Positions 57,416 through 64,000 of a stretch of DNA of 64,000 nucleotides are shown here, piece by piece. The number at the start of each line of letters is the position of its first letter. Positions within the stretch are counted from its first letter, which is position 1. Location of the stretch: the NCBI RefSeq assembly GCF_004360155.1, contig NZ_SAIS01000011.1, positions 62,001 through 126,000 on the forward strand, written 5' to 3'. This stretch comes from Paraglaciecola marina. Lineage in GTDB: Bacteria; Pseudomonadota; Gammaproteobacteria; Enterobacterales; Alteromonadaceae. The notes under the pieces were generated by a model. It saw only the letters and a list, made by a program, of their open reading frames with translations. It was not told the origin of the DNA and searched no databases. A program made the position numbers and the translations under genes.

Positions 57416-60400
57416 TTACCCTAGATACACTCTGGCATTTCTAAACATGCGCATCCAAGCACCGTCTTCTTGCCACTCCTGTGGATACCAAGAATTAGCT
57501 ACACTTCTAAATACTCGCTCTGGATGAGGCATCATAATTGTCGCACGGCCATCAGCACTGGTTAACCCAGCTATCCCTAGAGGCGAACCATTTGGATTTG
57601 CAGGATAATTCTGGGTAACTTTTCCATAATTATCAACATATTGCAAAGATATAGCAGCACTGCCTAAAGCTATTAACGGACCATTTTCAGAACTAAATTC
57701 TGCGCGCCCTTCCCCATGAGAAACAGCGATAGGCATTCGAGAGCCTTGCATGCCCTCAAAGAAAATTGATTTAGACTCTTTAACTTCTAACATGGCGACT
57801 CGTGCTTCAAAACGCTCAGATTGGTTGGTAACAAAGTGAGGCCATAAATCAGCTCCAGGAATAAGAGACTTTAAATTCGACAGCATTTGACAGCCATTAC
57901 ATACTCCAAGTGAGAATGAGTCAGGCCTTTCAAAAAATGCTGCAAATTGATCCCTAGCTTGGTTGTTGAACAAGATAGATTTTGCCCAACCCTCACCAGC
58001 ACCTAAAACGTCACCGTAAGAAAAGCCACCACAGGCCACTAAACCTTTAAATTCATCCAATGAATATTTACCAGACAAGACATCACTCATGTGCACATCA
58101 ACTGCAGTAAAGCCTGCTCTATCAAATGCTGCGGCCATTTCTACATGTGAGTTAACTCCCTGCTCCCTAAGAATAGCTATTTTAGGCGCCACTCCTTTAG
58201 CAATGTAAGGGGCTGCAACATCTTCGGTAATGTCATAGCTCAAAGCAGCATGCAGACCCGGATCCTTAACGTCAGCTTTAGCAGTAAACTCTTGCTCTGC
58301 ACATTTAGGGTTATCTCTACGTTTTTGCATATGTAACGTGGTTTGCGCCCATAATTGCCTGTAATGAACACGACTATTATTTAAAATCGTGTCACCATTC
58401 ATCTGTATACGTATATTATCTGTAGTATTCAGTCCACCGAGATGGAACACAGTATCCGACATTCCATATTCTGCAAAAACAGCCATTACATGTGCTTTAT
58501 TTGCGGATGATATCTGTATAACGGCACCTAACTCTTCATTAAATAACAACTCAATTGGAGAACCAGTTAAGGCATCTAAAGAAACATCTACCCCCACTTT
58601 TCCAGCAAAGGACATCTCTGCAAGTGTAGTAAATAAGCCACCATCGGATCTATCGTGGTATGCCAATAAACGTTTTTCGTTTACTAACTGTTGGATTGAT
58701 AAGAAGAAGCCTTTCAGTAATTCTGGTGAATCTACGTCAGGAGCTGTGTCACCTAATTGCTCATAAACTTGAGCGAGGCAAGATGCGCCTAATCGGTTTT
58801 GGCCTTTACCTAAATCAATCAACAACAACTCAGTATCTTCTACATTAGTTTGTAACTGCGGAGTGAGAGTTTTGCGAATATCTTGTACAGCACCAAAAGC
58901 AGTAATAACCAAAGACAAAGGTGAAGTAACAGACTTTTCAGAACCCTCATCTTGCCATGTGGTTTTCATAGACATTGAATCTTTACCCACCGGGATAGTA
59001 ATTCCTAGGGCAGGGCATAACTCTTCACCAACGGCCTTAACAGCTTCATAAAGCCCAGCATCTTCTCCAGGGTGTCCGGCTGCAGCCATCCAGTTTGCTG
59101 ATAGGTTTATGCGTTTAAAATCACCTATATCAGCGGCAGCAATATTTGTTAACGCTTCCCCAACAGCCATTCGGGCAGAAGCTGCATAGTTAATCAATGC
59201 CAGCGGAGTACGCTCGCCCATTGACATGGCTTCTCCTTGATAAGTATCAAAGCTCGAAGCAGTCACAGCTACATCTGCAACTGGCACCTGCCATGGCCCT
59301 ACCATTTGGTCTCTTGCAACTAAGCCCGTGACCGAGCGGTCACCTATGGTAATTAAAAAGGTTTTCTCAGCAACAGTAGGTAAATTTAGGATACGTTCAG
59401 CGGCTTCTGACAAGTCCATAATCGAAGTATCAAAAGCTTGGGTATTTAAATTTTTAGAACTAACATCTCGATGCATTTTAGGCGTTTTACCTAACAAAAC
59501 ATCCAAAGGCATATCGATGGGGTTATTATCAAAATGACTATCACTTAGAGTTAAGTGTTCTTCCTCTGTTGCTTCGCCCACTACAGCAAAAGGAGCGCGT
59601 TCACGGCGACAAATATCTTCGAATATAGGTAAGTTCTCTGGAGCCACAGACATAACATAACGCTCTTGAGACTCGTTGCACCAGACTTCAAGGGGTGACA
59701 TACCCACTTCATCATTGGGCACATTACGAAGCTCAAACTTACCACCACGGCCAGCGTCGCTTACTAGCTCTGGAAAAGCATTGGATAGACCACCTGCTCC
59801 AACATCATGGATAAACTGAATCGGGTTGTCATCCCCCATTTGCCAGCACTTATCTATTACTTCCTGACAGCGGCGTTCCATTTCTGGGTTACCCCGTTGC
59901 ACAGAAGCAAAATCCAAATTCTCACTAGATTGCCCTGATGCCATAGAAGAAGCAGCGCCGCCGCCTAAACCAATGTTCATGGCAGGACCACCTAAAGCAA
60001 TAAGTTTAGCTCCAACTGTAATCTCACCTTTTTGAATATGTTGCTTGCGAATATTGCCTAAACCACCTGCCAGCATAATGGGTTTGTGATATCCCCTAAC
60101 CTCTTCACCATTGAAGCTGTTGACTTTCTGTTCGTAAGTTCGAAAATATCCCAAAATGCTAGGGCGTCCAAACTCGTTATTAAATGCTGCACCGCCTAAT
60201 GGCCCATCCATCATAATGTCATAGGCGCTTACAATCCGAGAAGGTTTTCCGAAGTTAGTTTCCCAAGGATGAGAAAAACCAGGAATATTAAGGTTTGATA
60301 CTGAAAAGCCAACTAATCCTGCTTTTGGTTTAGAACCTCGACCTGTAGCACCTTCATCACGAATTTCACCACCAGAACCAGTAGCAGCTCCAGAAAATGG

Positions 60401-61306
60401 CGCAATAGCTGTTGGATGGTTATGGGTTTCAACCTTCATGAGGATATCAATATCTTCATGATGGTAGGTATACTCATTGGTTTCCGTATCGGGGAAAAAA
60501 CGACCAGCAAAACTACCTTCCATTACAGCAGCATTATCTTTATAGGCAGAGTGGACATTTTCGCCACTTTTCTCAAAAGTGTTTTTAATCATTTTAAACA
60601 ATGATTTAGGCTGAACCTCACCATCAACAGTCCACTCTGCGTTGAAAATCTTATGGCGACAGTGCTCTGAATTAGCCTGCGCAAACATGTATAATTCTAC
60701 ATCATTAGGATTACGCCCTAATCGAGTAAAGTTTTCATATAAATAATCGACTTCGTCATCAGCCAATGCCAAACCTAGGTCAATATTTGCCTGTTGCAGT
60801 TCAGCTTTGCCTTTCTCTAGCACCTTAATAGAAGTTAAAGGAGCATACTCGCTTTCTAGAAACAAAGATTCAGCGGCAGAGAATTCTTCTAAAACAACCT
60901 CTGTCATACGGTCGTGCAATACTGACTTAAGTATAGCTAGTTGCTCGTCGTTTAACTCATCAGACTGAACATAATATGCAATACCTCTTTCAAGGCGATT
61001 AACTTGCTTTAAACCACAGTTATGGGCTATATCAGTAGATTTTGATGACCAAGGCGAAATAGTACCAGGCCTTGGCGTAACAAGAAGTAAATGACCTTCG
61101 GGTTTATGCTCTTGAATAGAGGGCCCATAAGTTAACAACTTATTTAATACATCTGTATCTTGCTCTGATAATTCACTTTTAATACTTACAAAGTGGGTGA
61201 ATTCAGCATAAATACTGGTTACAGGCAGTGAATAATCAGCAAATTGAGCTAAGTATTTCTCAACACGAAAATCGGATAACGCAGGTGTACCGCGAAGCAC
61301 TAACAT
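57416..61306 (-). CDS. purL: Phosphoribosylformylglycinamidine synthase
   Basis: A 1296-residue purine-synthesis enzyme (FGAR + glutamine + ATP to FGAM), the single-chain form of gammaproteobacteria (about 1295). Start [14 protein letters not shown] at 61306 matches the family and has AAGG upstream; the frame runs open to 61471 without family sequence. ATP-binding [19 protein letters not shown], and the C-terminal glutaminase with nucleophile in GVCNGCQML, are intact. Divergent from mltF. Confidence 0.97.
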   Translation of the reverse strand: MLVLRGTPALSDFRVEKYLAQFADYSLPVTSIYAEFTHFVSIKSELSEQDTDVLNKLLTYGPSIQEHKPEGHLLLVTPRPGTISPWSSKSTDIAHNCGLKQVNRLERGIAYYVQSDELNDEQLAILKSVLHDRMTEVVLEEFSAAESLFLESEYAPLTSIKVLEKGKAELQQANIDLGLALADDEVDYLYENFTRLGRNPNDVELYMFAQANSEHCRHKIFNAEWTVDGEVQPKSLFKMIKNTFEKSGENVHSAYKDNAAVMEGSFAGRFFPDTETNEYTYHHEDIDILMKVETHNHPTAIAPFSGAATGSGGEIRDEGATGRGSKPKAGLVGFSVSNLNIPGFSHPWETNFGKPSRIVSAYDIMMDGPLGGAAFNNEFGRPSILGYFRTYEQKVNSFNGEEVRGYHKPIMLAGGLGNIRKQHIQKGEITVGAKLIALGGPAMNIGLGGGAASSMASGQSSENLDFASVQRGNPEMERRCQEVIDKCWQMGDDNPIQFIHDVGAGGLSNAFPELVSDAGRGGKFELRNVPNDEVGMSPLEVWCNESQERYVMSVAPENLPIFEDICRRERAPFAVVGEATEEEHLTLSDSHFDNNPIDMPLDVLLGKTPKMHRDVSSKNLNTQAFDTSIMDLSEAAERILNLPTVAEKTFLITIGDRSVTGLVARDQMVGPWQVPVADVAVTASSFDTYQGEAMSMGERTPLALINYAASARMAVGEALTNIAAADIGDFKRINLSANWMAAAGHPGEDAGLYEAVKAVGEELCPALGITIPVGKDSMSMKTTWQDEGSEKSVTSPLSLVITAFGAVQDIRKTLTPQLQTNVEDTELLLIDLGKGQNRLGASCLAQVYEQLGDTAPDVDSPELLKGFFLSIQQLVNEKRLLAYHDRSDGGLFTTLAEMSFAGKVGVDVSLDALTGSPIELLFNEELGAVIQISSANKAHVMAVFAEYGMSDTVFHLGGLNTTDNIRIQMNGDTILNNSRVHYRQLWAQTTLHMQKRRDNPKCAEQEFTAKADVKDPGLHAALSYDITEDVAAPYIAKGVAPKIAILREQGVNSHVEMAAAFDRAGFTAVDVHMSDVLSGKYSLDEFKGLVACGGFSYGDVLGAGEGWAKSILFNNQARDQFAAFFERPDSFSLGVCNGCQMLSNLKSLIPGADLWPHFVTNQSERFEARVAMLEVKESKSIFFEGMQGSRMPIAVSHGEGRAEFSSENGPLIALGSAAISLQYVDNYGKVTQNYPANPNGSPLGIAGLTSADGRATIMMPHPERVFRSVANSWYPQEWQEDGAWMRMFRNARVYLG

Positions 61307-61503
61307 AAAGTCATACCTTGTAGCGGAATTTGTCACTTTGACATAGAGACAAATCGATGAAAGACGAATTTTAAGGCGCGAATTATAGGGTAATTTTATC
61401 GAATTGATAAGGACAAGATGTTCTATTTTATAAAAAACAAAGCACTGGATGAATACCAAAAATTTGTACACAATAGAGATCCAAAGATTTTGAGGATTAT
61501 ATT

Positions 61504-62934
61504 ATTCGTTTCCTTCGTTACATCGCATTAGTATTGATTCTTGCCATGACTAGTTGTAATGACGTTAAGCAGTCATCTAGCTTAACCAATATACTGGATT
61601 CCGGCATACTTAAAATTGGAACGACATACGGGCTCACCACTTATTATAACGGCCCTACAGGCCCAGTTGGCTTTGAATATGAATTAGCAGAAGGCTTTGC
61701 TGATTATCTTGGAGTTAAATTAGAAGTTTTTCCATATTACAATCTCAACGAACTCTTCCCACAATTAAAAAACTCCCATATTGATGTTATCGCAGCAGGC
61801 ATAGTCGTTAGTCCAGAGCGCTTTAATAGCTTTCGATTTGGTCCCGGATACCAAAGAGTTACAGAAAAACTAGTTTTTAAACAAGGAGATGTTTGGCCTA
61901 GAAAAATTGAAGATATCAATGGAGAGTTAATTGTTGTAGCGGGTAGTAGTCATAATGAATCTCTACGAAAATTACAACAATCACATGCCAACCTAAAATG
62001 GCAAGAGACTGACGAAAAAGATATGGAAGAGTTAATGGAAATGGTCTTAGAAGACAAATTAGACTATACCGTTGCAGACTCAAATATATTAGCCTTGATG
62101 CGCCGCCGCTTTCCTGAGCTTGCCATTGGTTTTTCCGTGAGTGACGAACACGATATAGCTTGGGCCGTTAATAAACAGAAAGATGATTCATTATTAGCTG
62201 CGATGATTGAGTACTTTGGCATTATCCAAAGCAACGGCACTTTTGCAGCTCTTGAAGACAAATACTTCGGTCATGTACGCCAATTTAACTATGTAGATAC
62301 CCGTGAGTTTATAAAATCAGCTAAAAGTGTACTCCCAACTTATCAACCTTGGTTTAAGCAGTATTCTAGAGATTTAGACTGGCGTTTATTAGCCGCAATG
62401 AGTTATCAAGAAAGTCATTGGCAACCCAAGGCAAAGTCAGTGACTGGGGTTCGTGGCATGATGATGTTAACCTTAGCCACGGCAAAAGAGCTAGGCATAG
62501 TATCAAGGCTCGACCCAGAGCAAAGTATCAAAGGGGGGTCAGAATATTTAGCAAAAATATTGAAACGTATACCTGACCGAATCACATCACCAGACCGGCT
62601 ATGGTTCGCTTTAGCTGCATACAATATTGGATTTGGTCACCTAGAAGACGCCAGAGTGTTAACCCAAAGGCAAGGGGCGAGTCCCGACATGTGGGTAGAT
62701 GTAAAAATACGTTTGTTGCAGCTTAGACAGAAAAAATATTATAAGACCACAAAATATGGTTATGCGCGAGGTAATGAAGCTGTTGCCTATGTGGATAATA
62801 TTCGCCGCTACTATGACACCCTAGTTTGGTTAGATGAGCAACAACCACAAATGTTAGAGCGAGCCCCTGAAACCTTGACGCCTGTTGAAACTATCCCCGA
62901 AGAAATAGAATCAACAGAGGTAGCTCTAAACTAG
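61504..62934 (+). CDS. mltF: Membrane-bound lytic transglycosylase F
   Basis: A lipoprotein of about 476 residues. An SBP_bac_3-like domain (ILKIGTTYGLTTYYNGPTGP on) precedes the SLT domain with catalytic Glu in MSYQESHWQPKA, plus LTLATAKELG and ALAAYNIGFGH. It cleaves peptidoglycan. The signal MRFLRYIALVLILAMTSC appears only if translation begins at an ATT codon (61504) with GAGGA 7 bases upstream. No ATG, GTG or TTG occurs between the in-frame stop at 61474 and a TTG at 61534 that would remove most of the signal. Confidence 0.88.
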   Translation: MRFLRYIALVLILAMTSCNDVKQSSSLTNILDSGILKIGTTYGLTTYYNGPTGPVGFEYELAEGFADYLGVKLEVFPYYNLNELFPQLKNSHIDVIAAGIVVSPERFNSFRFGPGYQRVTEKLVFKQGDVWPRKIEDINGELIVVAGSSHNESLRKLQQSHANLKWQETDEKDMEELMEMVLEDKLDYTVADSNILALMRRRFPELAIGFSVSDEHDIAWAVNKQKDDSLLAAMIEYFGIIQSNGTFAALEDKYFGHVRQFNYVDTREFIKSAKSVLPTYQPWFKQYSRDLDWRLLAAMSYQESHWQPKAKSVTGVRGMMMLTLATAKELGIVSRLDPEQSIKGGSEYLAKILKRIPDRITSPDRLWFALAAYNIGFGHLEDARVLTQRQGASPDMWVDVKIRLLQLRQKKYYKTTKYGYARGNEAVAYVDNIRRYYDTLVWLDEQQPQMLERAPETLTPVETIPEEIESTEVALN

Positions 62935-62956
62935 GAGTTTGTCAGTAAAGGGTAAT

Positions 62957-64000
62957 CTATTCACTGTCTGTATAACCAGTATGGCTATTGCGGATTTCGT
63001 AAAAGGTCGCTTGGGCATACTCATCTGCATTACTTGAGTTATTTAGGTGATATACACCCACTTTGAAATATTGATACTGATCATCTTCATCAAATAAACT
63101 ATTGCTCATATCAAGACTTGATACTACGTCTTCTTTTCCTTCGCGGCTTATTGTGACTGTCAACAAGTTAGCAACAACATTGATTTTATAACTAAACAAC
63201 TCATCTAATGAGATACCATCACTCGGGTTTGAAGCGCTATTACTTCTACTGCCAATCATCTCTACATAAACCTCATCAGAACCAATAACGCGTGGTTCGT
63301 GAGCAAAATAAATGGAGCCTTTATCGTTCCCTGGCAACTTTCTGTAATACAACCTAATCGGCTCATCATCATTAGCATGGATCTGACCAATGACTAATCT
63401 ACCAATTTGGTAATCCTCACCAGTTGTAGTGACATTATTAACAGCCAAAGTAACATTAAGCTCACCGTCAACGCCACCAGCATCAGCTTGTGCAGAATTA
63501 GATACGCTCCCAAACACCCAGTTATTTTTATTCACGCCCTGTGTGCTGATAGAAGTATTGCCTCTTCTTAACATTTCACGAAGCTCAACCCGAACATAAT
63601 TGGTATTAGTTGATGTTTTGAAGCCATAACTAGGTGAACGCATGACTATTCCGCCATCGGCTGAGGCGTAGAAATATTCAGAATTGGTATAACCTGCAGC
63701 TAGATCAGTTTCGGATATAGAATCAGAAGTTCCGCTATCATCATCATCGGTGGGCACACTTAGGTACCAATCAATAAGCTCAATGCCTAACTCGTTTGGA
63801 AACGCAGCAACAATCTGACCATCTGCCCCTTCACAGCTATGTGCTTCTACTTCTACTATACTGTTCCAATCATTTTCGGAATTGCCTAAACCTATAATTT
63901 TTATATAACGAGCTTCACTTTCTGTAAGATTTACCAGCTCAAATCCACTGTGCTTGCCACTTGAGATACCATCTTCGAGTACTGGTTCCCAAATAATGTT
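62957..64000 (-). CDS. CBM32-PL7 alginate lyase (5' part beyond the window)
   Basis: The frame is open through the right edge, so the N-terminus is missing. The visible part first shows the end of an F5/8 type C (CBM32) module (YIKIIGLGNSENDWNSIVEV), a linker with DDDDSG, then a PL7 lyase domain with the three family signatures: YVRVELREM (RxELR), GQIHAND (QIH) and YFKVGVYHLN. The domain cleaves alginate by beta-elimination. Convergent with mltF. Confidence 0.9.
   Translation of the reverse strand, partial: NIIWEPVLEDGISSGKHSGFELVNLTESEARYIKIIGLGNSENDWNSIVEVEAHSCEGADGQIVAAFPNELGIELIDWYLSVPTDDDDSGTSDSISETDLAAGYTNSEYFYASADGGIVMRSPSYGFKTSTNTNYVRVELREMLRRGNTSISTQGVNKNNWVFGSVSNSAQADAGGVDGELNVTLAVNNVTTTGEDYQIGRLVIGQIHANDDEPIRLYYRKLPGNDKGSIYFAHEPRVIGSDEVYVEMIGSRSNSASNPSDGISLDELFSYKINVVANLLTVTISREGKEDVVSSLDMSNSLFDEDDQYQYFKVGVYHLNNSSNADEYAQATFYEIRNSHTGYTDSE

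Noticed and set aside
58389-58766. 125-codon frame opposite purL
   Set aside because: Shadow of a strongly conserved purL region; no RBS or domain.
61307-61471. N-terminal extension of purL
   Set aside because: The frame is open but the added 55 residues do not resemble PurL, whereas the ATG at 61306 gives the family's normal N-terminus and length with an RBS.
61534-61536. TTG as the mltF start
   Set aside because: It would leave only MILAMTS before the lipobox cysteine, removing the basic region and most of the hydrophobic core, and it has no Shine-Dalgarno; the upstream in-frame sequence reads as a proper lipoprotein signal.

Overview
This window looks like a piece of chromosome from a marine gammaproteobacterium of the Alteromonadales, most like the Paraglaciecola/Glaciecola/Alteromonas group. 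That placement is inference, not a database result. It rests on AT-rich coding sequence, gene orders typical of gammaproteobacteria (apt-dnaX-ybaB-recR-htpG-adk; aroC-prmB opposite smrB; purL opposite mltF; rnt opposite motY near bfd), a sodium-type flagellar stator accessory protein (MotY), and secreted enzymes for algal or plant polysaccharides (a PL10 pectate lyase and a PL7 alginate lyase). I saw no rRNA, tRNA, insertion sequence, prophage or CRISPR array.

Layout. 0-2.6 kb: end of the pqi lipid-transport operon (pqiB partial, pqiC) followed by a membrane diguanylate cyclase. 2.7-5.9 kb: Atm1-type ABC exporter, two small genes and a periplasmic cyclophilin. 5.9-12.4 kb: ppnP, small unknown genes, a dienelactone-hydrolase-like protein and three metallopeptidase-type proteins. 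12.4-19.1 kb: ansA, then a less conserved stretch of secreted proteins (two unknowns, an S41 peptidase, a PL10 pectate lyase and an FGE-fold protein lacking the catalytic cysteines), then a cold-shock gene with its own promoter and long leader. 19.4-25.4 kb: MFS transporter, aroC, prmB, smrB and an ankyrin-like exported protein. 25.6-35.5 kb: fatty-acid degradation, with a leftward operon (FadB-like fusion, thiolase, acyl-CoA dehydrogenase) facing a rightward operon (haloalkane dehalogenase, SDR, medium-chain acyl-CoA ligase) across a region rich in inverted repeats.

35.7-46.2 kb: Asp/Glu racemase family protein, a small heat-shock protein behind a ROSE-like RNA thermometer, then leftward housekeeping genes adk, htpG (with a clear sigma-32 promoter), recR, ybaB, dnaX (with a likely programmed -1 frameshift site), apt, a 40-residue membrane protein gene, glnB and nadE. 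46.4-57.2 kb: orphan pseudopilin, glpQ, a beta-barrel protein with a His-rich loop, a chemoreceptor with a sigma-28 promoter, motY, rnt, peroxiredoxin, bfd, M1 peptidase, smrA and a 55-residue membrane protein gene. 57.4-64 kb: purL, mltF (which appears to need an AUU start codon) and the 3' part of a CBM32-PL7 alginate lyase that runs off the right edge.

No wholly new multi-gene system stands out. The observations most worth checking are RNA-level and start-codon features: the ibpA thermometer, the dnaX frameshift signal and the mltF AUU start. The two small membrane-protein genes, the paired inverted repeats of the fatty-acid/haloalkane locus and the unusual secreted-protein stretch at 13.7-18.7 kb come next.
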